Source: Croceimicrobium sp965228705 (GTDB lineage: Bacteria; Bacteroidota; Bacteroidia; Flavobacteriales; Schleiferiaceae). Taken from it: a stretch of DNA of 64,000 nt. Position 1 is the stretch's first letter, and every line of letters begins with the position of its first letter. The DNA lies in the NCBI RefSeq assembly GCF_965228705.1, contig NZ_OZ245832.1:3720001-3784000 (forward strand), read 5' to 3'. The notes under the pieces were generated by a model that saw only the letters and a list, made by a program, of their open reading frames with translations, searched no databases and had not been told where the DNA came from. Shown in pieces: positions 26,852-36,387 of the stretch. Both the position numbers and the translations under genes were made by a program.

Positions 26852-28894
26852 CTAGTTCCGGGCCAGCCTTAAAGTTCTTCGTTCTCCTTCGCGATTTAGG
26901 TGCAAGAGGTAAATGCCAGCCTGCTCCGGTAATTGGAATGAATAGTCTTCAGAACCTTCAATTTGATCTTTAAATAAGATACGACCCTGTAAATCGGTGA
27001 GCAGTACTTGCGTGCCATGTAATTCGTAAGGAGCATCTAAATGGACCAGTCCATTGGATGGGTTTGGATAAGCACTAATTTGAGTGTAGTCATTTTCTTC
27101 CAGGCCGATAGGTTCCCAGTATTGCAGGCAGGCACTGGTGTCAATGCAATTCCCATTGTCTACAATCACCGCAAATTGTCCGCTGGTATCGGGATGAAAT
27201 TCGCGACCGGTTGCACCGGGAATCGGACTTAAGAGACTATCGCAAATTAACCATTGGTAGGTGGCTCCAAATTGATTGGCTCTAAAAGTGGTATCATTAA
27301 CCAAAGTGGCTGATGAATCGATGAAATTCATAGTTAAAGCCAGGTACACTAAGGAATCACAGCCAGATGAGTTGGGGATTATATAGCGATCCCCACTGCG
27401 GGTATCGTGATAGGTAAAGCTATTGATCCAGGTATAGGAATTACAAGCCTGAATGGTGTCATAACCATAGCCTTCCTGGCAATAGGTAAGTTTAAGCATG
27501 AAAGATTCGAGGCCGGGACTTTGACCATTGTCTACAATATTTGGGTCGGGATCGAAATCCATGAGGCTTTCAAAGCGACCAGCCACATATATTTCGCCTC
27601 GGTTATTGGCCATGGCCAGGGCGGGATAGTCGATTTGGCTGCCACCCCAGGATTCACCGTAGAGGTAATTGCCTGCCGAATCAATCTGAGCAACGAAGAT
27701 GTCCTGCAATCCTTTGGAAGTTTTCATATTGGCTCCCAGGCTAGGGTCGAGATCTATACTTCCGGAATAAGGTGCCGAAACAATAGCACCTCCTGAGCCA
27801 TCCCGATTGAGGAAAAGGCTGTTTTTGCCAATTTCCGCATCACCCCACATTCGAGCCCAGTCGACCGACCAACTGGTGTCAAGTTTCCATACAAAAAGAG
27901 GGTTTTGGTTACCTACCGCACTTAGGTTAAGCACGGAGGCAGTATCGGGGTCAAAATCTTTGGTTCCGGTGAAATAACCTGAGAAATAGAGGGTTTCGCT
28001 ATTTTGCATTTGCATCTTCTGCGGTATAATTTCACTGTTGAAAGCCGAAACAAAGAGGCCAAATGGATTGAGCTTTAAAAAGAAACCATCCCCAGAATTG
28101 GTATTGAGCCAATATTCTTCCCCGGCAGTAGTGTCGGGGTCAAAGTCGACCGAATCATTAAAAAAGCCCTGGGCATAAACGTCGCCATTATCAGCGATTT
28201 TTACGTTCAAGGCCTGGTCTTCGAGGGCAGAACCTACAGAGCGAACCCACCAAATGTTTCCTCCCGGATGCAAGCGCATGATGAAAACATCTCCTCTGCC
28301 CAGTGAGTTTACCGGAGCGTAACCACCTACACTGGGGTCCATATCGGAATTGCCCCAGAAGAAACCGCCGATTACGATATCACCATTATTGTTTACATCA
28401 ATATCGTTTGGGCTTTCTAAGGAGCGATCCCCAAATACCTTGGCATACATTAAATCTCCATTGGCTTTAATTACCCATAGAAACACATCGGCATAACCAG
28501 CGGCGGTAAGGTTAACTACTCCAGGTCCAGGGTCGAAATCGAGGGTACGGGTAAATTCACCCACAGCATATACATTGCCATTGATATCGGTATCAATAGC
28601 CGTAATTTTTTCCGGATTATTATTGCCCAAAGAATGAGCCCATTTGAGATTGCCATAAGCATCGTATTTGGCAATAAACATATCGTAGATTCCAACCGCA
28701 GTATCGATTCGGGCATGTGGGCCATGATCAAAATCGACAATGCCTGAAAAAGTTCCGGCCACAATGATATTCCCAAAGGCATCCATTTGGCTGTCGATGA
28801 TATTGAATTGATCATTTTGAGTAAACCAGGCTAATTGCAGGCTTTGGCCCATTACACTCAAACTAAGAAGGCAGAGAAGTAAAGTTTTCTTCAT
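26852..28894 (-). CDS. T9SS type A sorting-domain protein with SBBP-like beta-propeller repeats
   Basis: Secreted protein of 680 residues from ATG 28894 (an earlier in-frame start would add residues before the clear signal peptide MKKTLLLCLLSLSVMGQ). Residues about 20-480 hold repeated units with DFDPGPG/DFDPDP and GDVFIMRL/DMFIAKYD motifs, one per about 45-55 residues, as in SBBP/beta-propeller proteins. A C-terminal type A sorting domain starts at ISAYPNPSNGLVHLDAP and ends in LLHLNREGERRTLRLARN, the signal for T9SS export and surface attachment. The biochemical role is unknown. It sits directly upstream of the glycan exporter genes on the same strand. Confidence 0.9.
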   Translation of the reverse strand: MKKTLLLCLLSLSVMGQSLQLAWFTQNDQFNIIDSQMDAFGNIIVAGTFSGIVDFDHGPHARIDTAVGIYDMFIAKYDAYGNLKWAHSLGNNNPEKITAIDTDINGNVYAVGEFTRTLDFDPGPGVVNLTAAGYADVFLWVIKANGDLMYAKVFGDRSLESPNDIDVNNNGDIVIGGFFWGNSDMDPSVGGYAPVNSLGRGDVFIMRLHPGGNIWWVRSVGSALEDQALNVKIADNGDVYAQGFFNDSVDFDPDTTAGEEYWLNTNSGDGFFLKLNPFGLFVSAFNSEIIPQKMQMQNSETLYFSGYFTGTKDFDPDTASVLNLSAVGNQNPLFVWKLDTSWSVDWARMWGDAEIGKNSLFLNRDGSGGAIVSAPYSGSIDLDPSLGANMKTSKGLQDIFVAQIDSAGNYLYGESWGGSQIDYPALAMANNRGEIYVAGRFESLMDFDPDPNIVDNGQSPGLESFMLKLTYCQEGYGYDTIQACNSYTWINSFTYHDTRSGDRYIIPNSSGCDSLVYLALTMNFIDSSATLVNDTTFRANQFGATYQWLICDSLLSPIPGATGREFHPDTSGQFAVIVDNGNCIDTSACLQYWEPIGLEENDYTQISAYPNPSNGLVHLDAPYELHGTQVLLTDLQGRILFKDQIEGSEDYSFQLPEQAGIYLLHLNREGERRTLRLARN

Positions 28895-28951
28895 ACGAAG
28901 GGCATAGGGAATTAAACCGCTCAAGTTAAAAAAATGCCGCTACACTTCGGC

Positions 28952-28979
28952 TTGGCAATGAGTGCTCGTTCTATATTTG
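28952..28979 (+). promoter_or_regulatory. recG promoter (TTG, 17 nt, TATATTTG)
   Basis: TTG at 28952-28954, a 17-nt spacer and the exact box TATATTTG at 28972-28979, ending 5 nt before ATG 28985. This supports the shorter RecG start and a leaderless mRNA. The spacer is a little short of the usual 19-21. Confidence 0.55.
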
Positions 28980-28984
28980 TTTTT

Positions 28985-31087
28985 ATGTCCATCCTAAGCA
29001 CTGCCATTGAATACCTGAAAGGAGTAGGGCCGGCTAAAGCGGATTTACTGAAAAAGGAATTGCAGATCTTTCGCTATGCCGATTTATTGCAATTGTATCC
29101 TTATCGCTATGTAGATCGCAGCCGTTTTTACAAAATCAAAGAACTTGGAGGTACCGCCGCTGAGGTGCAGATTAAGGGTCGTATTACCAATATGGAAGTG
29201 CAAGGCCCCAAGGGTCGCGGTGGTCGTTTGAAAGCTACTTTTCAGGACGATACCGGAGAGGTAGAATTGGTTTGGTTTAAAGGGGTGCAATGGATTCAGA
29301 AGTCCTTAAAATTGCATCAGGACTACGTGCTTTACGGTAAGCCCAATTTCTTTAATGGCGGATTAAGTTTTCCGCATCCTGAATTAGATTTGGAAGCCGA
29401 TTTTAAACGCAGCCCTTTGCGGGGATTGCAGCCACTGTATCCTAGCACAGACAAGCTCAATCAGAAAGGATTGAATAATCGGGGTTTGGCCAAATTAACC
29501 AAGGTGCTCTTACCTCAGTTAAAAGGGGCCTTGCCGGATTTCTTTCCGGCTCATTTTCGGGAGCGTTATGCCCTAATGCCACGGGAAGAAGCCTTAATGC
29601 AAATTCACTTTCCCAGTAGTATTGATAAAGCGGAGGCGGCACGTACACGCTTGAAGTTTGAGGAGCTTTTCTTTTTTCAAATGGAAATGGCTGCTCAAAA
29701 ACGTCAGCATCACCGGGACTTTCAAAGTTTCGCTTTCGCGGAAGTCGGCGCACACTTCAATCATTTTTACGAGAAGGTTTTACCCTTCGAATTAACGGGA
29801 GCCCAAAAAAGAGTGCTCAAGGAAATTCGGCAGGATATGCGCTATGGCAAGCATATGAATCGCCTCCTTCAGGGGGATGTAGGATCCGGCAAAACCATGG
29901 TAGCTTTAATGGCGATGTTAATTGCTATTGATAATGGTTTTCAGGCTTGCTTAATGGCACCTACCGAAATTTTAGCCCAACAGCATTATCAGGGTATTCG
30001 CGAATTATTGGAAGATTCTCCTTTGGAAGTAGCCTTGTTAACGGGCTCGGTAAAGACCGCTGACCGGAAGGTAATCCATGAAAAATTGCAATCGGGGGAA
30101 CTTCACATTTTAATCGGCACCCATGCCTTATTGGAAGATAAGGTGAAGTATAAAAACCTGGGCCTGGCGGTAGTGGATGAGCAACATCGTTTTGGCGTAG
30201 CGCAACGGGCCAAGCTTTGGAAGAAAAACAAACTACCGCCTCATATTTTGGTAATGACGGCTACTCCCATTCCACGTACCCTAGCCATGAGTATTTATGG
30301 CAATTTGGACCTTTCGGTGATTGATGAATTGCCTCCGGGTAGAAAGCCTATCACCACAAGCCATGCCTTTGATAAAGATCGCAATAAGCTCTTTGGCTTT
30401 TTAGAGTCGGAGATTGAAAAGGGGCGACAGGTGTATATCGTTTATCCGCTGATTGAAGAGTCGGAGAAAATGGATTATAAGGATCTGATGGATGGTTATG
30501 AAAGTATTTGTCGTGCTTTTCCTCGGCCTAAGTATCAGGTAAGTGTGGTGCATGGGAAGATGAAGCCCGAGGATAAGGATTTTGAAATGCAACGCTTTGC
30601 TTCGGGGAAAACTCAGATCATGGTGGCGACCACAGTAATTGAAGTGGGGGTGAATGTGCCTAATGCCTCAGTGATGGTGATTGAATCAGCCGAGCGCTTT
30701 GGCTTGAGTCAATTGCATCAGTTACGCGGCAGGGTAGGGCGTGGTGCCGAAAAGAGCTATTGCATTTTAATGACCGGTCCGAAATTAAGTCGGGATGCTC
30801 AGGTTCGAATGAAGACCATGGTGCGCACCCAGGATGGTTTTGAGATTGCCGATGTAGATCTCAAATTACGAGGACCGGGAGATTTAACCGGAACCCAGCA
30901 AAGTGGTATGCTCAATCTTAAACTAGCCGACCTTAGGCAGGATACTCCAATTATGGATTTATCACGTCGGGCCTTACAAGATTTATTCAATGCCGATCCC
31001 TCCTTAAAAGCAGCTGAGCATCAGAGTATATTGGAGGAGTTTGCCAAGCGAAAGTCCGGTAAAATCGACTGGGGACGTATCGCCTAA
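28985..31087 (+). CDS. recG: ATP-dependent DNA helicase RecG
   Basis: Branch-migrating helicase acting on stalled forks and Holliday junctions. From ATG 28985 it has 700 residues, as usual. It begins with STAIEYLKGVGPAKADLL of the wedge domain, then an OB fold. The helicase core carries LLQGDVGSGKTMVALMAM (Walker A), VVDEQHRFGV (DEQH box, motif II), MTATPIPRTLAMSIYG (motif III), and VATTVIEVGVNVPNA with QLRGRVGRG (motifs V and VI). The RecG-specific C-terminal segment is present. An upstream ATG at 28934 is in frame but would translate the promoter. Confidence 0.97.
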   Translation: MSILSTAIEYLKGVGPAKADLLKKELQIFRYADLLQLYPYRYVDRSRFYKIKELGGTAAEVQIKGRITNMEVQGPKGRGGRLKATFQDDTGEVELVWFKGVQWIQKSLKLHQDYVLYGKPNFFNGGLSFPHPELDLEADFKRSPLRGLQPLYPSTDKLNQKGLNNRGLAKLTKVLLPQLKGALPDFFPAHFRERYALMPREEALMQIHFPSSIDKAEAARTRLKFEELFFFQMEMAAQKRQHHRDFQSFAFAEVGAHFNHFYEKVLPFELTGAQKRVLKEIRQDMRYGKHMNRLLQGDVGSGKTMVALMAMLIAIDNGFQACLMAPTEILAQQHYQGIRELLEDSPLEVALLTGSVKTADRKVIHEKLQSGELHILIGTHALLEDKVKYKNLGLAVVDEQHRFGVAQRAKLWKKNKLPPHILVMTATPIPRTLAMSIYGNLDLSVIDELPPGRKPITTSHAFDKDRNKLFGFLESEIEKGRQVYIVYPLIEESEKMDYKDLMDGYESICRAFPRPKYQVSVVHGKMKPEDKDFEMQRFASGKTQIMVATTVIEVGVNVPNASVMVIESAERFGLSQLHQLRGRVGRGAEKSYCILMTGPKLSRDAQVRMKTMVRTQDGFEIADVDLKLRGPGDLTGTQQSGMLNLKLADLRQDTPIMDLSRRALQDLFNADPSLKAAEHQSILEEFAKRKSGKIDWGRIA

Positions 31088-31152
31088 AAGCAAGCTACCC
31101 ATTTTTTGGCATGATATTTTTATGTTGTTGATGGAACGCAAAAACCATCACA

Positions 31153-31698
31153 ATGAAAAAGCTAATTGTACTCCTCTTGGGCCTCAGCATAGCCTCTTGT
31201 TCTTATGAAAGTAATGTGCCCGGACCGGTTGGTCCACAAGGCCCTCCCGGACCCGGATTAAGTTATCGTATTATTGATGCCACCGCTCTTTTTGAGAACT
31301 GGTTGCCCTTTAATAATCCTGGTGAAATCGATTATCAGTATTACCAGGAATTCAATGCCCCTGAGATTGATCAATATACCTTCGATAATGGATTGGTGAT
31401 TGGCTATCAGATTGACGGCGGAACTACTTATACGCTGCCAAACACCATTAACTTCGATGGTTATACCCGCGAGTTTAGTTTGTACTATGGCGTAGGTTAT
31501 GTAGGTTTTATTTGTAAAGATTCCGACCTACAATCTACTCCTCCTGATGTTGACCAATATTTCAAGGTGTATATCGTGAATCCTTCCAGTGGTAAGCGCG
31601 ACCTCAGTGGAATGTCGCAAACAGAACTGGAATTGTATCTTCGCGAGATGAAGGCCGAAGGATCGGCTCGTGAGATCAAGCTTACCCGAAAGAAATGA
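31153..31698 (+). CDS. Lipoprotein with short collagen-like stretch
   Basis: Function unknown. The 181 residues begin with a lipoprotein signal (MKKLIVLLLGLSIASC, lipobox Cys16). A short Gly-X-Y run, PGPVGPQGPPGPG, follows directly after the lipid anchor, and then about 150 residues rich in Tyr, Asp and Phe with no family I know (IDATALFENWLPFNN, FSLYYGVGYVGFICKD). Lipoproteins with this G-P-X spacer recur in Bacteroidota. The stop overlaps the start of the M1 peptidase gene as ATGA, so the two are translated together. Confidence 0.82.
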   Translation: MKKLIVLLLGLSIASCSYESNVPGPVGPQGPPGPGLSYRIIDATALFENWLPFNNPGEIDYQYYQEFNAPEIDQYTFDNGLVIGYQIDGGTTYTLPNTINFDGYTREFSLYYGVGYVGFICKDSDLQSTPPDVDQYFKVYIVNPSSGKRDLSGMSQTELELYLREMKAEGSAREIKLTRKK

Positions 31699-34040
31699 CC
31701 TTAAATAAGTGCTCTTTATATAGACCGATGTTTTTAAGCATCGGTCTTTTTTTTGTGTTGCTATCGGGCCTGCGGGCTCAGGATTTTAAAAGTCTGCATT
31801 TGGTGGCGCGCTTCGACACCATTGAAGAAAAGGTTTTAGGAACTGTCTACCATCAAGTAGCAGTAAATGAGGAAGTAGATCAATTGGTGCTCAATGCCAT
31901 TCGCATGGAAATTAAATCCTTGCAATTGAATGGTGAAGATTGGGATTTTGTGCAAAATGATACCGCTCTTTTCATTCCTATAAAGGAAGGTGCCAGCGGT
32001 GAGCTTCAACTGCGAATTGAGTATGAAGCAAAGCCTAATAAAGGAATTTATTTTATTGGCTGGCAAGATGAGACACGCCGGGCCCGCCGACAAATTTGGA
32101 CGCAGGGTCAGGGCATTGATCATCGACATTGGATTCCTCATCATGATGATCAAACTGATAAAATTCTCTTTTCAGCTGAGTGGATTTTTAATTCCGATTA
32201 TCAAATAATGAGCAATGGTCTACTGGATTCCATGGTGACTAAAGAAGGCGAGAACCATTGGTATTACAGTATGAATAAGCCCATGAGTTCCTATCTGATC
32301 GCCATGGCTTTAGGGAACTATGTTGCCAGTGCTCAAATGGTAAAGGGGAGGCCTCATATCTTATATCATTATCCTGATCGAATTGCAGATAGCGCTTGGT
32401 ACTATTATCGACATCAACATATTGCTTCTTTTTTGGAAGAGGAAATCAATTATGAATATCCCTGGCGTAATTACAAGCAAGCACCGGTAATGGACTTCCG
32501 TCATGGGGCTATGGAGAATACCTGTGCGACCATTTTTGGAGATTTTTTTCTGGTGGATTCCATTGCCTTTAATGATCGTAATTACACCTATGTAGATGCC
32601 CATGAGTTTGCGCATCAATGGTTCGGGAATTTGGTGACTGCAGAGGGCTCTGAGCATCATTGGCTACATGAAGGTTTTGCGACTTATTATCAGTGGTTAA
32701 GTGAAGAAGAGCTTTATGGTTCCAATCATTATGATTGGGAGTTGTTTAAGGCTCGAGAGTTAATAGAGGGGGCCGCCGCTCGTGATAGCCTTCCCTTGGC
32801 ACATCCCAAAGCGGGAGTGGAGCGCTTTTACCAAAAGGGGGGCTGGCTATTGCATATGCTTCGGAACTATGTAGGCGACTCGGTATACCGCATGACGATT
32901 GACGATTATTTGCATCGTTATGCTCACCAAGTGGTACAGAATGAAGATTTGATCGCCCTATTTGAAAAGCACAGTGATAAAGACATTCGATCCTTTTTCG
33001 ATCTATGGCTTTATGGAAAGAAGGAACCATCCTTACGCATTAGACACAGTCCTATAAAAGAGGCTCTGGTAACTGATTTAAGTGAAGCCATGCCTCAAGA
33101 ATTGAAGTTCGCCTTTTTGGTGAATGGGACATGGCGCTTTCAAAATCATCAAATACCCAAAGGGCGCTCAATGATTCTGATCCCGGATTCATGCACGGCC
33201 TATTATTTGGCGAATGTGGATGATTTGCTCCTGAACTTGCAGGATGAAAGCATGACTCAGGAACACTATCGTATTGCCTTTGAAGCCAATAATCAATTGT
33301 CGGCCCGTTGTCGCTATATGCGCGAATGGCCACAATGGGAGGAAGATTTAGATTTTATTAAGTCAGTAGCTGAGGATAAGCAGAATTTTCATTGGCTTCG
33401 CGCCGAAGCGATAAAAGCTTATGTCCGTATTTCAAAAGATAGAAATCAAGAAAGGGCATTGCTAGAAAGCCTGCTCCGCAGCACGAAGGATGTACAATTG
33501 CAAAAGGCAATTATGACTTTGGTTTTGAAAGAAAAAATGGACCTTGATGCTCAGATTTTGGCAGATTTACGTCAATACGGGGGCTCCTATGAGTTGAGGT
33601 CTTCTGCCTTACAAGCCAGTATTGATCCCGATAATTTGGCGACTATGAAATGGCTCAATGATACGCATTGGGCGGAGCAACCGGGAATAGTAGGACACGA
33701 ACTTTATTTACAAACGCTCTTTTATCGATTTGCCTTTTTTAGAGATCAGGAGGCCTTGGTCAAAATGTTGGATTTTGCCGGACCATTCTTCGATTTCAAT
33801 ACCCGTATGAATGCCTTGAGCTATTTATCCTATTTACCGATTGATGCCGATTTGTATTGGCAGCGATTGTTTGAGGCCTTTCAAAATAAGAACTGGAAAC
33901 TCAGTAAAATGGGGCGTGAGAAACTCCTCGATTTACAAAGCAAAGAAGCCACCCAGTTTAAAAAGGCTTATCGCAAGGCCAAGCGCGATTGGGATGATTT
34001 TCAAAAGCGAAAGGCAGAGCGTACTTTTGAGAAGGAATAG
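31695..34040 (+). CDS. M1 family metallo-aminopeptidase
   Basis: Exported zinc aminopeptidase, 781 residues. The N-terminus has a signal peptide (FLSIGLFFVLLSGLRAQ; ATG 31728 is an alternative start). The substrate motif GAMEN occurs at about residue 270, the zinc site HEFAH with HQWFG at about 302, and the third ligand Glu in HEGFATYY about 20 residues later. The remaining C-terminal half is helical, HEAT-like. It is coupled by a 4-nt overlap to the preceding lipoprotein gene. Compared with ERAP-type enzymes it is short but complete in catalytic residues. Confidence 0.93.
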   Translation: MTLNKCSLYRPMFLSIGLFFVLLSGLRAQDFKSLHLVARFDTIEEKVLGTVYHQVAVNEEVDQLVLNAIRMEIKSLQLNGEDWDFVQNDTALFIPIKEGASGELQLRIEYEAKPNKGIYFIGWQDETRRARRQIWTQGQGIDHRHWIPHHDDQTDKILFSAEWIFNSDYQIMSNGLLDSMVTKEGENHWYYSMNKPMSSYLIAMALGNYVASAQMVKGRPHILYHYPDRIADSAWYYYRHQHIASFLEEEINYEYPWRNYKQAPVMDFRHGAMENTCATIFGDFFLVDSIAFNDRNYTYVDAHEFAHQWFGNLVTAEGSEHHWLHEGFATYYQWLSEEELYGSNHYDWELFKARELIEGAAARDSLPLAHPKAGVERFYQKGGWLLHMLRNYVGDSVYRMTIDDYLHRYAHQVVQNEDLIALFEKHSDKDIRSFFDLWLYGKKEPSLRIRHSPIKEALVTDLSEAMPQELKFAFLVNGTWRFQNHQIPKGRSMILIPDSCTAYYLANVDDLLLNLQDESMTQEHYRIAFEANNQLSARCRYMREWPQWEEDLDFIKSVAEDKQNFHWLRAEAIKAYVRISKDRNQERALLESLLRSTKDVQLQKAIMTLVLKEKMDLDAQILADLRQYGGSYELRSSALQASIDPDNLATMKWLNDTHWAEQPGIVGHELYLQTLFYRFAFFRDQEALVKMLDFAGPFFDFNTRMNALSYLSYLPIDADLYWQRLFEAFQNKNWKLSKMGREKLLDLQSKEATQFKKAYRKAKRDWDDFQKRKAERTFEKE

Positions 34041-34042
34041 CT

Positions 34043-35401
34043 ATGCCTGCCAATCACAATCGACTTAGCCAGTTTCTGGTTTTACTGGGGGACTTTGCCC
34101 TCCTCAATGCTGCATTTTTCGGAGCGGCCTGGCAGCGCTTTCGGGATTTGCCTTTTTTCGATACACCTTATTACGACTATTACCTACAGCTTTGGTTGAT
34201 CCTAAATTTGCTGTGGTTGGTATTGAGCTTTATTTTCCGAACCTATGATTTGGCTTTAAAGCCCGAGCCTCGTCAATCGGTATCCAAAACCTTTAATGTT
34301 TTTATCGGTCACCTTTTTGTAGTACTTCTTTTATTGGTGGCCTTGCAGCGAAGTGAGCAGTACAGCCGTTTGTTCTTTGTGTATTTCTATAGCGGTGTGG
34401 CCCTCACTATTTTACCTTGGCATTTCTTTTACCTTCGTTTTTTACGCTCCTTCCGACGAAGATCACGGCCTTTGCGAACCGTAGTTTTGGTGGGTGAAGG
34501 ACGGGCCTTTGATGATTTCATTCAGTTGGTGGGGCGCAATCCGGAATTAGGAATTGCCGTGTCTCGAAGCTTTCGCATCGATAAATCGGATAGCCTGGAA
34601 GATCTGGAAGCTTACCTGGAACAATCTCCCGGTGAAGAATTGTTTGTGGCCTTAAATCCTGGTCATGCCGCATTTGGGAAATTGTACCGTTTGGCGGATC
34701 AGCATGTAATGAATTTCCGAGCCCTGCCTGATTTGGGTATGCCTCCCATGAAGAGCATGCGCATTGATTTTTACGATCATCTACCGGTATTAAGCTTCCG
34801 GCCCGAGCCCTTACAGCAATGGCATAATCGCTGGTTGAAGCGCAGTTTTGATATCCTTTTTTCCTTGCTCTTAATCTTGATTTGCCTGCCTCTCTTATTT
34901 CCAATTCTAGCGATTGGGGTAAAATTATCAGGACCCGGTCCCATTTTCTTTAAGCAGAAACGCAGTGGTTATCGTGGGGAGGAATTCGTGATTTACAAGT
35001 TCCGAAGTATGGCCCTGAATGCCCAATCGGATACGCATCAGGCGAAAGCCGAAGACCCCCGCATTACTTCTTTCGGACGATTTATTCGGCGTTGGCATTT
35101 GGATGAATTGCCCCAGCTTTTTCAGGTTTTAGGAGGAGAGATGTCGATGGTAGGACCCAGACCGCATATGATTGCTCATACCGAAGAATACCGCAATCTG
35201 GTAGATCGCTATATGCTCAGGCATTTGGTGAAACCTGGCTTAACCGGTTTGGCGCAGGTGCAGGGCTATAAGGGGGAGCATGATTTGCCCTCCATGGAAG
35301 CCAGGGTGCGTGCTGATGTGTATTATCTGGAGAATTGGAGCCTGCTGCTCGATCTGAGTATCATCTTACGAACGCTGGCTAGTTGGTCTAAAACCAATTA
35401 A
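34043..35401 (+). CDS. Polyprenyl glycosylphosphotransferase (initiating sugar transferase)
   Basis: Starts surface-polysaccharide synthesis by moving a sugar-1-phosphate to undecaprenyl phosphate. The 452 residues have an N-terminal block of about four membrane helices, a soluble nucleotide-fold region (TVVLVGEGRAFDDF) and a final membrane segment before the catalytic domain. The latter contains GPIFFKQKRSGYRGEEF, YKFRSM, the catalytic-type DELPQLFQVLGGEMSMVGPRP and KPGLTGLAQVQGY. This is the WcaJ/WbaP layout. It lies 2 nt after the M1 gene, yet functionally belongs with the glycosyltransferases at 19.7-26.8 and 37.3-39.4 kb. Confidence 0.93.
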   Translation: MPANHNRLSQFLVLLGDFALLNAAFFGAAWQRFRDLPFFDTPYYDYYLQLWLILNLLWLVLSFIFRTYDLALKPEPRQSVSKTFNVFIGHLFVVLLLLVALQRSEQYSRLFFVYFYSGVALTILPWHFFYLRFLRSFRRRSRPLRTVVLVGEGRAFDDFIQLVGRNPELGIAVSRSFRIDKSDSLEDLEAYLEQSPGEELFVALNPGHAAFGKLYRLADQHVMNFRALPDLGMPPMKSMRIDFYDHLPVLSFRPEPLQQWHNRWLKRSFDILFSLLLILICLPLLFPILAIGVKLSGPGPIFFKQKRSGYRGEEFVIYKFRSMALNAQSDTHQAKAEDPRITSFGRFIRRWHLDELPQLFQVLGGEMSMVGPRPHMIAHTEEYRNLVDRYMLRHLVKPGLTGLAQVQGYKGEHDLPSMEARVRADVYYLENWSLLLDLSIILRTLASWSKTN

Positions 35402-35431
35402 AAAAGCCAGACCCTAAAGAATCTGGCTTTT
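35402..35431. terminator. Bidirectional terminator
   Basis: AAAA-GCCAGA (35406-35411), a 10-nt loop, TCTGGC (35422-35427) and TTTT form a symmetrical terminator between the convergent sugar-transferase and DUF2892 genes. Confidence 0.8.
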
Positions 35432-35437
35432 CCATAT

Positions 35438-35638
35438 CTAGACTTTGCAAGTACTTATTCCGAAAAGGCGATAAAGCGGGCAAAAGCTAATGATGCTGGT
35501 GAGGACGAAAATACCTGCTAATATCATTAATACGATGCCCAGGGTGGAGCCAATAATGCCACTAAAATACAAGTAGGCTACTACGGCGGCGATAATTAGG
35601 CGAATAAGACGGTCGGCGTTGCTCATGTTCTTTTTCAT
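35438..35638 (-). CDS. DUF2892 (YgaP-like) small membrane protein
   Basis: A 66-residue inner-membrane protein with two hydrophobic helices. NADRLIRLIIAAVVAYLY and the C-terminal SFCPLYRLFGIST are the family's conserved ends, including the Cys-Pro pair. DUF2892 is often found alone or fused to rhodanese domains and is linked to sulfur or redox metabolism. It follows the Crp-like regulator gene on the same strand with a 63-nt gap, which fits a regulator-target relation (inference). Confidence 0.87.
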   Translation of the reverse strand: MKKNMSNADRLIRLIIAAVVAYLYFSGIIGSTLGIVLMILAGIFVLTSIISFCPLYRLFGISTCKV

Positions 35639-35701
35639 AACATTTCATTTGGATTGTAGAGCTAAACTAGAACCTTCGCCAAGTTTGTGCAGTAACCGCA
35701 G

Positions 35702-36340
35702 TTACTGCTCCAAAACCACTATGCCTTCTTTGCGCTGTTCTACCTTTCCTTCGTTTTCGAGCTTCTTAATTACGCGACTAATAACCTCACGGGCACTACC
35801 CAAATCACGGGCAATTTCGCGATGCGACATTTTTATGGGCTGACCTTGATGGGCCTGCGCATGATCGCTGAGGTATTGCATTAGACGTTGATCCATGCGA
35901 CCAAAAAGCAAGGATTGTATAGTCTCCAATAGCTCCGAATAGCGCAATTGATATTGATTGAAAAAGAGCTTATTAAAGTCCTCGTATTGCTTGGTCCAGC
36001 GTTTTACGGCATCTCCCGGAAGCAGCAATACATCGCATTCTTCGGTAGTATAGGCTTTTATTTGACTGGGTGAATTCTCTAACACTGCGGAGAAGGATAG
36101 AGCACAGCTTTGGGCCGAACGGATGTAATAAAGAAGGAGCTCCTTTTCGTCGAAGTCGGCCATAACCTTAATACTGCCTTTAATTACTAGGGGAATCACC
36201 TTTACATATTGGCCTTCGCGCAATAATTCGGTGCCGGCGGTGTAATTGGCATAGGTGCCTTCGTGGCTGATTTCATCAATTAATTGAGGGCTAAGACCGG
36301 CTAAACTTTGTTTGAGTTGCTCGCGTAATTGCATGGGCAT
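35702..36340 (-). CDS. Crp/Fnr-family transcription regulator
   Basis: DNA-binding regulator of 212 residues from ATG 36340; TTG 36355 is in frame upstream. An N-terminal cyclic-nucleotide-binding-like beta barrel (TAGTELLREGQYVKVIPLVIKGSIKV) is followed by a long dimer helix and a winged HTH (KMSHREIARDLGSAREVISRVIKKLENEGKVE). The cluster of N-terminal cysteines of true FNR is absent, so a [4Fe-4S] sensor is unlikely. Residues for cAMP binding are not conserved either; the effector is unknown. TACCTTGG upstream is a one-mismatch -7 box. Confidence 0.88.
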   Translation of the reverse strand: MPMQLREQLKQSLAGLSPQLIDEISHEGTYANYTAGTELLREGQYVKVIPLVIKGSIKVMADFDEKELLLYYIRSAQSCALSFSAVLENSPSQIKAYTTEECDVLLLPGDAVKRWTKQYEDFNKLFFNQYQLRYSELLETIQSLLFGRMDQRLMQYLSDHAQAHQGQPIKMSHREIARDLGSAREVISRVIKKLENEGKVEQRKEGIVVLEQ

Positions 36341-36387
36341 GGATTTGCTATCCAAGGTAGCTGTTCTCCTTGCCTCAGAAAATGATA

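Noticed and set aside
28934..28984. Longer RecG start
   Set aside because: The extra 17 codons span a TTG...TATATTTG promoter and are absent from the usual RecG N-terminus.
32361..33333. Minus-strand frames opposite the M1 peptidase
   Set aside because: Their codons mirror the conserved metalloprotease motifs on the plus strand; no family on the minus strand.
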